Assembly (NCBI RefSeq): GCF_041146795.1
Contig: NC_135175.1
Coordinates: 36,714,169 to 36,778,168 of the forward strand
From: Maylandia zebra
Taxonomy: Eukaryota > Chordata > Actinopteri > Cichliformes > Cichlidae
Reading direction: 5' to 3'
DNA: 64,000 nt
Below the pieces are notes generated by a model that worked only from the letters and a program-made list of their open reading frames with translations, made no database searches and had not been told where the DNA came from. Made by a program: the position numbers and the translations under genes. Shown one piece after another: positions 11,840-58,422 of the stretch (positions within the stretch are counted from its first letter, which is position 1; the number at the start of each line of letters is the position of its first letter).

Positions 11840-12240
11840 ACAAGTTGTAAAATCTTTCCAGAGTGAGACAGAGACTGTGCAGAGACTGTAGAAGGACAGA
11901 GCAGCAGCAGAGCAGTCCAGATACACTGATGATCCTGTCAGATCCAGAGGGACACACAGGGCTGATGCTGGACTCTACATTGTGTCTGACAGTGGAGCTG
12001 TTCTCAGAGCAGTTCACTCTGCAGCACTGACAGTCATCTGCACTTCATTCCTCTGTCAGTCACTGCTGGATGAAGCTCTCCTCTCCACCTCCCAGTAACA
12101 TGGCCCAGTCAGAGCGTCTCTACACACAAGCTGCTGCTGCTTCAACCTCTCTGGATCATCAGGACACAGCTGCTCCTCTCAGCACACACACCGTCCTGTT
12201 TACCATCATCACCACCTGCAGAGAGAAGGAGGAAGAGCAG
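11840..12240 (-). pseudogene. Decayed B30.2 (PRY-SPRY) exon of the NLR gene
   Basis: The minus strand holds, in domain order, a PRY part (EEQLCPDDPERL), the hallmark LTGPCYWEVE, then NCSENSSTVRHNVES, and a C-terminal piece YLDCSAAALSFYS. These are the standard landmarks of the B30.2 ligand-binding domain that ends many fish NLR-C proteins. It is broken: a one-base shift precedes EEQLC, a stop follows shortly after YWEVE, the SPRY middle is missing, and a further shift precedes YLDCS. A possible acceptor (TTCTCTCTGCAG) ends at 12216. In the frame inherited from the last LRR exon it would hit a stop at once, so it cannot be used as a functional domain. Confidence 0.75.
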
Positions 12241-12412
12241 AGGAGATAAACGAGTGTTTCCAGAGACTCTTCATCAGCTGTCAGTCAGTGATGCAGCACA
12301 TCCAGTATAAAGAGCAGCAGGGACGTCAGTGCTGGGACTGTACTAGGACTCATTGTTGCTTCACTTTTTCTAATCTTTGGATTTTTATTGAAGTTGATGA
12401 AAATGCTTTGGA

Positions 12413-12458
12413 CAATTATTAGTACCTTTGTTTGGGCAAACAAAGGTACTAATAATTG
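12413..12458. repeat. Perfect 22-bp inverted repeat (hairpin) 5' of LINE ORF1
   Basis: Arms 12413-12434 and 12437-12458 are exact reverse complements around a 2-nt GG loop (core AGTACCTTTGTTTG / CAAACAAAGGTACT). It ends 18 bp before the ORF1 ATG. Confidence 0.85.
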
Positions 12459-12476
12459 ACATCAAAGAGAGACAAA

Positions 12477-13187
12477 ATGGCAAAGATGAAGAAAGTCGAA
12501 GAAGATCTGGAAGAGATTAAGCATTCACTTAATTCGTTAACGTCGGAAATTGAAAAAGTAAATAAGCAACAAGGAATATTAATGTCGATGATGGAGCAAA
12601 TCAAAGAACTAAGAGATCTGGTCAAGGAGAAAGATAAGACAATCCATTTTTTGGAAAGGAAGGTGGACGACCTAGAACAGCAGGCTCGACTCGAGGAAAT
12701 GGTCATTACAGGTCTGGAAACTAAACACAGAACATATGCGAGAGTTACCGAATCTGGGACTGGTGCAAAACGAGGAGAGGACGTGCCCCCGATGGAGGAG
12801 CTACAATCGTTGGAACGGCAGGTTGTGGAATTCTTTTCGAGTAAAAATCTTCCCCTGCATAGTAACAATATATCTGCATGCTATACTCTTCCTAGAAGGC
12901 ACAAAAATGCTCCTCCAGCAATTGTAGTGAGATTTGTTAATCGAAAACACAAAGTAGAATTGCTGAGACGGTCCAGCCTTTTGAAAGGAAGTGGAGTATA
13001 TCTGAATGAACATCTTACAAAAAGAAATGCAGATATTGCAAGACAAGCTCGTATTTTACGGAAGGAGAAAAAGATTCAAGCAACCTGGACCAGGAATTGC
13101 AAAGTGATGATTAAACTGAATGGAACACCAGAAGAAGCCAAGGTTGTAACGATTAAGGAACTTGAGGAATTGGACAATTATACGTGA
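12477..13187 (+). CDS. LINE ORF1 protein (coiled coil, nucleic-acid binding)
   Basis: A 236-codon frame. I chose the ATG at 12477 because the preceding in-frame codon 12456 is TTG and a stop lies just upstream of that. Residues about 5-75 form a charged coiled coil (KKVEEDLEEIKHSLNSLTSE region with heptad leucines/isoleucines). The C-terminal half is basic, with NEHLTKRNADIARQARILR and then IQATWTRNCKVMIKLNG, a pattern typical of ORF1 proteins of fish CR1/L2-like LINEs. Such proteins trimerise and coat the LINE RNA. ORF2 starts 295 bp downstream. No frameshift is seen. Confidence 0.8.
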   Translation: MAKMKKVEEDLEEIKHSLNSLTSEIEKVNKQQGILMSMMEQIKELRDLVKEKDKTIHFLERKVDDLEQQARLEEMVITGLETKHRTYARVTESGTGAKRGEDVPPMEELQSLERQVVEFFSSKNLPLHSNNISACYTLPRRHKNAPPAIVVRFVNRKHKVELLRRSSLLKGSGVYLNEHLTKRNADIARQARILRKEKKIQATWTRNCKVMIKLNGTPEEAKVVTIKELEELDNYT

Positions 13188-13481
13188 TAATATGATTAAG
13201 ATAGACAAATGGTTGCGACCAATTATGGCTATAACTAGTTTATTTTTGGCAAGGTCAAATGCTACCTCGGGAGGAAAAGGACAAAAGGAAATTGTAAAAT
13301 TGGATATGGAAGATAACAAGATCAACGGACTTTAAAATATGTTGATAAATGAATGTGAGATTGCTTAGGATCTTTTCTTTCCTTTTTCAGTTTTTTTTTT
13401 TTTTTTTCTCCTTCTTTTCTCTTTTTTGTTTCCTTCTCTTTCTTATGAGGTAATAGATAGCGCTAGAATAATTTATGCATT

Positions 13482-16400
13482 ATGTTTGACGACACAGATT
13501 ATAAATCATATGATTTTGAAGTAGGTATTGACCCTGAAAGGAATGTGCTTAATACAATTAATGTCACATGTGATTATTTTACAGAGGAGCAATTCAGGGA
13601 TAAGGTTGATATAGCCAATACATTTTCTTTAATTCATATTAACTGCAGAAGTCTTTATAGAAGTTTTGCTTCGATTGAAGATTTTCTGTATAGTCTGAGA
13701 GGCAAGTTTCAAATAATTGCTCTGTCTGAAACATGGTTAGATGAGAATAAGGGTTGTAATTTTTGTATTGAAGGATACGATTTGTACTTTGTGAATAGAA
13801 TTAAGACAAAGGCAGGAGGGGTGGCACTTTTCGTTAATTGTGATTTGAAATGTAAAAAAGTTGAATGTATGTCTGTTGTTATGGATGATTTAATGGAGTC
13901 TGTGACAGTAGAATTGGATATAGAAAAGAGAAGTAATATAATTGTAACGTGTATATATAGGAAACCGGGATCACAGATTGAGTTATTTACAGAAGCAGTA
14001 GAAAATTTATTGAGTAAGGTTAAGGGAAATAAGACTGTATGTTTGTGTGGTGATTATAATATTGATCTTTGTAAAGTGACAAATGATAAGGCTTCGTCAG
14101 ATTTTTTTGAATTATTATATGGTAAAGGATTTTATCCTTTAATTATAAAGCCGAGTAGAATAACGGATAAATCAGAAACACTAATTGATCATATTTTTAT
14201 TAATAGTTTGGAGAATAATATTGAAAGTGGCCTCATCATAAATGATATAAGCGATCATCTACCAGTCTTTTTTATTTTCGATTTAAATATGAAAAGAAAG
14301 AAAGAAGTTAGTTTTGTGAGTTATAGAAGGTTAAGAAATGATGAAGCAATTAATAGGTTTAGACAAGATCTCATGGAAACGGACTGGAAGGAGGTTTATG
14401 TTAATGAGGTCAACATTGCATACGGAGTATTTCTAAATATATATTTGGCCTTGTATGATAAACATTGTCCATTGATATCATTTAAGCATAAGAAAAAGAA
14501 TATAAATATGAAACCTTGGATAACTAAGGGTCTTGCAAATGCGTGTAAAAAGAAAAATAATTTATATAGGGAGTATATAATATATAGAACTAAAAACGCG
14601 GAAATGAAATATAAACTATATAAAAATAAGTTGGTATTAATATTGAGGAAAGCTAAGAAAGATTACTATAATAAAGTTTTTCAGGAAAACAAAAATAATA
14701 TTAAGGGCATTTGGAATATTTTTAAAGAGGTATTGGGTAATAAGAACACACCCAAAGTTCGGCCTAATTATTTTATTAATAATAATCAAGTTGTTAAAGA
14801 TAAGACCGAAGTAGCAAACGAATTCAATTCTTTTTTTGTAAATGTTGGACCTACCTTAGCAAATCTAATCAGGAAAAATGATGATCCAGGAGATGAGGAA
14901 GCCTGGATAGGTGATAATAGAATGGTTAATTCCATATTCTTAGCCGATACTACCATAAAAGAAATAGTAGCAATTGTAAAAAATTGTAAAAATAAAAAAT
15001 CTACTGATTGTGAAGGTATAGACATGGTCATAATTAAAAAGACAATAGATTGTATAAGTACTCCTCTTTGTTATATTTTTAATCTTTCGCTACAGTCAGG
15101 AGTATTCCCTGACAGAATGAAAGTGGCAAAAGTAATACCATTATATAAATCAGGAGATAAGCATAGTTTTAACAATTATAGGCCAGTGTCTCTTTTATCA
15201 CAGTTTTCAAAATTGCTAGAAAAACTCTTTGCACAAAGACTTGATAGTTTTATTGAAAAATATCAACTAATACATGAAAACCAATTTGGATTTCGTAAAA
15301 ATAGGTCAACGGCATTAGCGTTGTTGACTTTTATTGAAGATATTTCATCTGCAACACATAATAATAAATACACAGTGGGAGTATTTGTTGATTTAAAAAA
15401 AGCTTTTGATACGATACAACATTCTATTTTGATTTCTAAATTGTATAACTATGGAGTGAGAGGAGTAGCATTGAATTGGTTAATGAGTTATTTAGAGAAT
15501 AGGTTGCAATTAGAGCTGGGCGATAGAACGATAACGATATGTATCGCGATATAACTTTTACTCGATAGAGAAATTAAGCTATCGCGATAGACCTCGCCGC
15601 TCTTGTCCTCTTAAAAAAAAAAAAAAAAAAAAGGTCAGCCAATCCAAATTAAGTAGCGCAGAGCCGAACCAATCACAGCCGCAGCGTCACGTCGCGTGAC
15701 TTGTTACGTACAGCACAAGTGCCAAGCCGCACGTGTGTTTGTTTGGGAAGCAGCCAGCGGGTAATGGAGCCAGCGCGTAATGGAGGAAATGAGTGTGCCG
15801 ACTAGAAAAATCAACCGAGCGTGACCGAAGAGAAAACAGATGATGGTTCCAATGCCGGAGAGATTGTCGAACGGAAGAGCCATAGAAGTTCCGTAGTGTG
15901 AAGGTATTTCGGCTATTTCAAGTCTGACAAAAAACAGTAGCGCGCACTGTAAATTGTGCCGAAAGCAAGTCTGGAAATACAATAAACTGGTGCATGCGTC
16001 ACACTGTGCGCCACGTTATTGTTTCGGTGAAATGAATTTCTACAATACTGTTACTGTTAATTCTACTCTCTGCAGTGTTTAAATGCTTACATATACACAC
16101 AGTTACTGTCCGTCCACACATACGACTCGGTTCTGCTTCTATGCCCCAGCTTTGTTTACTTTTTCCCACCGAGGCTTCTAGACTTCTGATTGGCCAACAT
16201 TTCTGCACGGTTAGGAATCTAGCGCCACCTGCTGCTTTGGCATGTTCATAGCAGCGTTTTCCTTCATTTCTGCCTTTATGTGTGGACGGGATTATTTTTT
16301 AAAACGAAAACGGAAAATCTCAGTTTTCAAAAATACCCGTGTACGTGTGGACGTAGCCTCAGTCTCTGACTGGAAGCGCTAATTCGTCATTCGGCTTTTG

Positions 16401-17881
16401 TCAGACTAAAGTAACTGTTAAAACTGTTTGAAAAGCTCAGCTATACAACAAGGAGAGATTGAGAATTTCCTTTTAGTTCTCAGTTTATTTGATATTGACA
16501 AAAGTTAGTCAGTTTTGTCTGTTCTTCTGTAAAACAAACTAAGATTTATTTTTAGAATTAATATTTTGTTTCTAAGTGGAATTGACAATTTAGTCTGTTT
16601 CGTTTGTTCTATTTTGAAACTTAAACGCTTTAGCGGGTGCCTTTTGTGTAGTTTGCAATATTTGCCTTTATTTATCTGAAAAAGTCTCATGTTCCTTAAG
16701 TACATCTACCCTGTTGAACTTATTATGGGAAATAAATATTTAAATCAAAACAAGCTGCTGATTATTTCACATTTTACTTGTGAGCAACGGCACATTTAAA
16801 TCTTACAAATATAGTTATTTGGCTTATATCGTGATAGATATCGTTATCGCCTGAAATGAAAAAAACATATCGTGATATGAAAAAATCTCATATCGCTCAG
16901 CTCTAGTTGCAATATGTTTATTATTTTGGCAATACTTCTGAAAGACTGAAGATTGTATGTGGTGTTCCTCAAGGTTCTATTTTGGGACCTAAACTCTTTA
17001 ATTTATATATTAATGATATTTGTGACGTATCTAAAAGGTTAAATTCGATTTTATTTGCAGATGACACAAATTTTTATTGCTCTGGAGAGAATTTGAAAGA
17101 CTTGGTTGAAATTATGACTTCTGAGATGTTAAGAATAAAAAAATGGTTTGATGTAAATAAATTATCTTTGAATCTGACAAAAACGAAATATATGATATTT
17201 GGCAATCGTGTAAAGGAGGATAAAGTCATTATGTTTATAGAGGAAGAATTGATTGAAAGAGTTACTGAATTTCGTTTTTTGGGTGTAATAGTGGATGAGA
17301 ATTTGACATGGAAATCTCATATTGAACATATTAGAAAGAAAATGGTCAAAAGTATTTATATTTTGGGTAGTATAAGAGATTTATTAAATTATAAAACAAT
17401 GCGTATTTTATATTTTTCTTTGTTTTTTTCATATATCAACTATTGTGTTGAAGTTTGGGGGAATACATATGAGAATACCATAAAACCTTTAAACCTATTA
17501 CAGAAGAAAGTTATACGAATAATTCATAATGTTAAATATAGAGAACATACAAACAAATTATTTATAGAATCAAAATTATTAAAATTAGGAGATTTAGTGA
17601 AATTACGGACATTATTAATTATGTTTAAGGCTAAAAATAATATTTTGCCTTTTAAGTTACAAAGAGTATTTTTGATGTGTTCAAGGGGAGAAGAGAATAG
17701 AAGGAAATTTTATTTTAAACATCAGTTAGCCAGGACTACACAAAGATTAATGAGCACAACGGTTAGGGGTATAAGACTGTGGAATTCACTTCATTATAAT
17801 TTAAAGAATTGTATAAATCTACAATGTTTTAAAAAGTGTTATATGTTTAAAACGATAACTCAGTATGAAGAATGCGAATGA
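13482..17881 (+). pseudogene. LINE ORF2 (APE endonuclease + reverse transcriptase), split by a hAT insertion
   Basis: ORF2 nicks DNA and copies the LINE RNA at the nick. The left part (13482-15510) carries an apurinic-type endonuclease with INCRSL, SETW, GDYNIDL and SDHLPV, then the RT fingers and palm with YRPVSLL, GFRKNRST and FVDLKKAFD. The right part (16914-17881) carries GVPQGSILGP, then the catalytic FADD and the C-terminal region. The two parts are separated by a hAT element inserted between RT motif A and motif B. Lengths are 2029 and 968 nt, whose sum is divisible by three, and the flanking codons run on in the same frame, so the pre-insertion ORF would have had about 998 residues. 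I see no other stop or shift. As it stands, the frame terminates inside the transposon, so this copy cannot make a full protein. Confidence 0.85.
15511..16905. mobile_element. Non-autonomous hAT element inside LINE ORF2
   Basis: 1395 bp, with ends TAGAGCTGGGCGATA and TATCGCTCAGCTCTA as imperfect inverted repeats. It is flanked by a perfect 8-bp target duplication GTTGCAAT (15503-15510 and 16906-16913), diagnostic of hAT transposition. Subterminal regions contain repeated TATCG/CGATA words. An internal trace of a BED-finger reading frame is present around 15900-16020, but no transposase is intact. Confidence 0.9.
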
Positions 17882-18127
17882 ATGTGATGTTGGTTTGGGA
17901 TTCGACCGGAGAGAAATGTCAATATTAGTTTGTTCCTGATTTTTGGTGCCCATCGGTGATATAAGTTCGATGGTAGATAGGGGGCAGGGTTTAATAAGAA
18001 TATTTTCTTCTTCCTGCTCCTTTTCACACATGGTTGTTGTGTTTTGTTGATAGAAGATGTGGTTGTTTTGTTTGATTTGTAGTACCAAGTGTGAAATAAA
18101 TAAAAATGAAATGAAATGAAATGAAAA

Positions 18128-18614
18128 TGTTTTTCCCTCCTAGTCTGAGTTTGGACTTTCATTCATTAGAAGAACCTTGGTGTGTCCACTCTGAGCTCTG
18201 TAGGAACCCCAACAACAAGCCCAACAATCCAGATGGACGGTTCCAGCTGTTAACTGGAGGAATTCCATCCAAACATCTGCTCTCACTAAATTCTTCCTCA
18301 CCTACAGACTGTGTTCTTCACTGCTTTAAACCTGGAAATGAATGCAGTCATTGGTCTGCGTGCTGCTTTGTTCAGAGAGCTGATTGGCTGTTGACAGCGT
18401 TTGATCAGAGCGTGTCAGCCGTTACTATGGTGACCATAAAGGTGAGAAACAGGAAGTGTTTGTGTCCAATCCTGAAGCCTTTCACCGTTCTCCTCTCACA
18501 GCTTCACTGAGAAGCTGCAGCTTTACAGGAAACACTGCATCTTTGTTTCATACTGACTGTGTTTAGTACAACACTGCTGACAGCACCACCCACTCACTCC
18601 ATCACTCTACTTAC
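18128..18614. other. NLR intron, no gene recognised
   Basis: Lies between the LINE tail and the last LRR exon. The 129-codon plus-strand frame (18121-18510) starts in the LINE tail and shows no motif; I treat it as chance. Confidence 0.4.
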
Positions 18615-54393
<35,779 letters not shown>

Positions 54394-55036
54394 CTTCTTG
54401 ATGTCAGGGTGGAGTTAGTCTGAGAGGTAAACACACACACTCAGAGGTGCTGTTGTACTGGAAGCATCACACTGACGGCTTTCTAATGTTGGAGCTTTGG
54501 CCCTAAAGTCCAAACCAGTTAGTTTAGAGGCTCAAAGTCTTTAAAAACACCAAAACCATCACATTATTTAATAAGTACATGATGATGAAGGAACTCAGTG
54601 TGTTTGGATCATCATCATGGTGAGGAGCCCACATGTTACGGCTCCTTTGGAGAGAAGCTGAGGATCACTGCAGGAAGTGAGCTCATGAAACCAAAGTGCT
54701 GTTTGTGAGCAGGATGACTCTGTTATTGGACCTGCTCTGTGTTCTACATGTGATCAATACTTCAAATATCTGTAAACATCTCATCTTATATTTGTTGCAC
54801 TTGGTCACATCTGTCTTTAAAATAGATTTTAATGTCACTGAGTTCTTTTCTACCTTTATTGATTTATTTTGGAATAAATTAAATATAAAGGTGCCAAAAA
54901 CTGCCTGCAGCTTCTGCTCTGTGACAGGAAACTACTGTCAGGCTCAAAATGACTTCAGATTATTCATCACAGAGTGTTTATAGATCACAGGACACGTTAC
55001 AGTTTTACTGTCGATGTGTTAGTTTAAAAGAATGAC

Positions 55037-55133
55037 GTGATAAGGTCTTACTGTGAATCTAAGCGCTCATTGGCTAATACCCTGAGACTGACAGGTGGTT
55101 ATCCAATCAGCGTGCGGCCTCACACGGACATAA
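55037..55133. repeat. CCAAT-rich duplicated segment, copy A
   Basis: Contains GGTCTTACTGTGAA, CGCTCATTGGCTAATA, GACTGACAGGTGG and TTATCCAATCAGCG: two CCAAT boxes in opposite orientation. Copy B is 322 bp away. Confidence 0.75.
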
Positions 55134-55358
55134 AACTCTTAAAGTTTGTTTCTGAAGGGATTTTCAGATCAGACCTGATGTTTCTGCCTGCAGCCTGTTT
55201 ACCGATATAATCAATATCAGATATCAGAGCAACAGAAACCTCGGTGATCAGGACGCCGGGACTGAGAACAGGAAGTGGCTCAAACGTCGCACTTTCATAA
55301 AATCAGCCTGAACTCCTCTGACGGAGTTTCTGTCGCCATTTTAGTTTTTAAAAATGCC

Positions 55359-55458
55359 GTGATAGGGGCGGGTCTTACTGTGAACCTGCGCGCTAATTGG
55401 CTAATAACTTCAGATTGACAGGTCGTTATCCAATGAGCGCGCGGCCTCTTCCGACATA
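55359..55458. promoter_or_regulatory. CCAAT-rich duplicated segment, copy B, with GC box
   Basis: Same order of words as copy A (GGTCTTACTGTGAA, GCTAATTGGCTAATA, ATTGACAGGTCG, TTATCCAATGAGCG), plus GGGGCGGG at 55365. NF-Y and Sp-type sites of this kind mark promoters. It could serve an alternative start of the NLR gene. Confidence 0.5.
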
Positions 55459-55786
55459 AAGTAGTTTCCTTTGAAAAACCAAAGTCTGATTATTTTTGCC
55501 TCCACTGACGGAGCCTGTTGTTCCCGCCACAGAGACACAGTAATGTCAGAGCGGTGTTTACACTCAGCTGCCTCAGCACAGCTCTCACTCTCCTCCTGCT
55601 CTCTCACACTAAACGGAGGCTCAGCTAAACTGCGCACTTCGCTTCACTTCCTCTCTACTTACAGGAAATCAACGGAGTGGACGGAAAGTGCTGAGAGGAG
55701 CCCACCGGCCTCACGTTTCACCCACAAACACGAACAGCGTGGAATTATTTTATGTCATAAGAAGAAACATTCACGTTAACACTCAC

Positions 55787-55860
55787 CTGCCGCAGCTCCA
55801 CCTTCCTCCTCCTGCTGCTCTGAGGATCAACACTTTCACTTCTCCGCCCTAAACACAAAG
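55787..55860 (-). other. Non-coding first exon of the NLR gene
   Basis: A purine-rich stretch on the minus strand ends with donor GCGGCAG|GTGAGT at 55786. It carries no ATG in a useful frame. The upstream limit is set by the promoter motif and is approximate. Confidence 0.55.
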
Positions 55861-55878
55861 GATGCTGGGACTTGTAGT
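55860..55878 (-). promoter_or_regulatory. ZNF143-type (ACTACAANTCCCAGNATGC) promoter motif
   Basis: The minus strand reads ACTACAAGTCCCAGCATCC, one base off the long ZNF143/Staf consensus. It lies at the expected place just upstream of or at the start of the NLR non-coding exon. Confidence 0.75.
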
Positions 55879-55879
55879 T

Positions 55880-57500
55880 TTTAACTTAAGACTTAAAGTT
55901 TTTATCTTGTTTTTTGTGTATACTTTATTAATCCCCTGTAGGTAAATTATGCATTTAACCCATTCACTCAGTGGATAAATCTCGCCCTGATGTTCTGAGA
56001 GGCTTCCCCGACTCTCTGCAAACACTTTTTAAACCACTTTACTGAAAAGAAATTGTTTTCTTATTGTGATATTCTGGATTAGGCTCTTTGAAAAGATCAG
56101 GAGGACGTGGATAGGTGCTTTATTGAACAGCAGGACATCACACACTAACTTGTTGCTTTGTTAGCGGTGCACAAGCTACCCTTTTTTGTTATGTGTTGGT
56201 CAACCAAGAACTAGCTCTGTAACAGGCACTTCTGTATCTTACCACTGGGTGGCATCAATTCACTCCATTACATTCCTCCCCTTTTAGATTTGTAATTGAA
56301 ATAAGCAACCCTTTAAAGAATGTATTTCACTGCCCCCCCCCCCCAAAAAAAAAGAAATATTCTGTGGCCCTTAAATGAACATTTTTTTGAATTACTTGAA
56401 TATATATGAGTGCTTGTGTATAAATATGGTAAATGGCCTGTATTTGTATAGCGCTTTACTAGTCCCTAAAGACCCCAAGGCGCTTTACACATCCAGTCAT
56501 CCACCCATTCACACACACATTCACACACTAATACACAAACAACACACACATGCTTTCAATTGTGTAATTTAAATGATCTAGGTAGCTCTGTTTTGAAGTT
56601 CAGTTAACGCTAGAAATGTGTTTTGGAGTTTGTACGTGTTTTGTCTCTAGGGGCCACCACATATATTTACATATAAACATATATAAATAAAACCACTTTT
56701 TTTTTTACTTTAGTAATTCCTTTTGTGCATAATTTTATATTATTGTTAATAATAAATCAATTAAAGCAACAAAACAACCTGAAGAGCCGGTTCGGAGCTG
56801 AAAGAGCCGGTTCTCTACAAAGAGCCGGAAATCCCATCACTACAACTTAGGCTACGTTCACACTGCAGGCGAAAGCGCATCAAATCCGATTTTTTTGACC
56901 CTATGCGACTCATATCCGATCATGGTGTGAAAGTGTGAACGGCACAAATGCGATATTTTCAAATCCGATTGGGGTCACTTTCGCATGTGGTGCTGAATCC
57001 AATACATATCCGATGTTTCAGAAAGCCACCGCTGTTTGGATGGTTTTTGGTTTTTTGGGGTTTTTTTCAAATATTAAACTTTATTAAGAAACAGTATGTA
57101 GAAAACAAATGGAAAGAACAAACACAGAGATAGAATAAATGTATAACCGCAGATTTTGGATTTGGCTCTGTTAGTGTTCTTATACTTTTTTAAATTGTTT
57201 TTTATTATTTATGATTGAATTTGATCCTGCTGGGTTGTCTTAGCTTTAAAATCGGTCTTACTTTATTTTGAATTATATTATTTTGCCTTTTCTAACATGT
57301 TGCATCACTCACTGTTATATTTTCTGGTTTTCTTTTTTATCATTTGCTTATTTATTTTATTTTCAATACATTTCAAACAAAATATCTTTTGCTGCACTTA
57401 CTAGTATTTACATTTTTAATACATTTCCCTTTGTGTCATTAAGGTAGCGTTTGTTCGTTTTGACCCTCGTGGGCAGCCGTACGGCAGGATCAAAGATCGT
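55880..57500. other. Intergenic region between NLR gene and nub1
   Basis: No gene. 56427-56530 is a common teleost repeat (AAATGGCCTGTATTTGTATA, then AAGGCGCTTTACACATCCAG). 56848-57030 resembles a DNA-transposon end (GGCTACGTTCACACTGCAGG). A poly-C/poly-A run lies at 56332-56352. Confidence 0.5.
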
Positions 57501-57594
57501 CTATATTCGTGAAGACTCGTGTCTGCTGTGACGTGGTCCTGGAGCGTCGGCCTGTGTTCGGCAGACGTCGTTGGAGCGATCAGCTGATCCTGGA

Positions 57595-57605
57595 GCATGC
57601 GCAGA
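57595..57605 (+). promoter_or_regulatory. NRF1-like site in nub1 promoter
   Basis: AGCATGCGCAG matches one arm of the NRF1 palindrome (TGCGCATGCGC). The surrounding 57500-57880 is CpG-rich, as expected for a housekeeping promoter. Confidence 0.5.
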
Positions 57606-57892
57606 GTGAGCGCTCGCCTCCCTCCCAGAAAAGCCTGGTTCGCGTAAACAACAGCAGACAGCTGCCGCCGCGGAGCTTTACCGCAGTTTTACCGGCTCTC
57701 GGATCGAGCTGCTGGTCGCCGTCGGGTCCTGTGACAGTGAGCTACCTGTCAGAGCAGCTGTGCTCACCTGCAGCTGTTAGCTGCTGACGTCAGCCCGGTG
57801 GCGTCATTTCTCTGATTAAGTGTCGTGTTTGAGGCTGTTGTGTCGTAAATCCGCCGGGAGCAGAGTTTGGAGCAGCTGAAGACACACCACAG
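57600..57892 (+). other. nub1: nub1 non-coding first exon (approximate start)
   Basis: CpG-rich sequence ends with donor CACCACAG|GTTTGT at 57893. The transcription start is not determined. Confidence 0.5.
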
Positions 57893-57912
57893 GTTTGTGC
57901 TGAAGTCACCGA

Positions 57913-57986
57913 GACCTCTGAACTTTAGTTTGACCTCTGAACTGTAGTTTGACCTTTGAACTGTCGTTTGACCTCTGGACTTTATA
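57913..57986 (+). repeat. Four 19-bp tandem repeats, DR1-like
   Basis: Units start at 57913, 57932, 57951 and 57970, each GACCTCTGAACT(T/G)TAGTTT or close. Together with the preceding T each reads TGACCT(C/T)TGAACT, similar to a DR1 nuclear-receptor element. It lies in nub1 intron 1. Confidence 0.8.
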
Positions 57987-58276
57987 CAAGGAGGCTGCTG
58001 TGTGGATCCTACATTTCCCTTCATGCAGCTGGAGCTGTGTGTGACAGGAGTGAGTGATTTATGATGACTAACCTCAGCTTTAACTCAAAGTCAGGAAACA
58101 GATTATTACAGCTGCACTTCCTGTAGTGATCGCTGGCCACCATCAGGGGGCGGAGCTTCACTGAAACGCTTCCAGATGTGAGCAGCTGCTGTCCTCTGAC
58201 CCGGTCCAGGGGTTTTAAAAAGGTCTTCGTGGACCTGAGATGCTGACGTCACAGTTTTTATCTTGTATCCTCTCAG

Positions 58277-58380
58277 AGACGATGGCGGAGCAGAACTTGG
58301 AGGCCAAGCTGAAGAACCTCCTGAAGCAGGAGAAGATCCAGCTGTGGAACCCGCCGTACACCGAGCAGGGCCAGCAGCCA

Positions 58381-58413
<33 letters not shown>

Positions 58414-58422
58414 CACATGCAG
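58277..58422 (+). CDS. nub1: nub1 exon 2 (start codon)
   Basis: ATG at 58282 ([14 protein letters not shown]). Ends CAG|GTGGGT in phase 0. The end of the exon is four runs of Gly-Gln-Gln type codons (58366-58413), a short expansion absent from the mammalian protein as I recall it. Confidence 0.88.

Larger units (their letters stand above)
12330..18127 (+). mobile_element. Near-complete two-ORF LINE (CR1/L2/jockey-type)
   Basis: A non-LTR retrotransposon with ORF1, a spacer containing a poly-T run (13390-13407), ORF2, a short 3' UTR and a tail of tandem ATGAA units (18100-18127). It inserted between the last LRR exon and the B30.2 remnant of the NLR gene, opposite to the gene. Both ORFs are open apart from a hAT insertion, which suggests a young copy. 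Its AT-rich codon use differs from neighbouring fish exons. The left boundary is approximate. Confidence 0.85.
54420..55786. other. First intron of the NLR gene
   Basis: No coding exon. It holds two related CCAAT-rich segments listed separately. Confidence 0.5.

Noticed and set aside
12456-12476. ORF1 start at 12456
   Set aside because: The codon is TTG and lies in the hairpin; the first ATG in frame is 12477.
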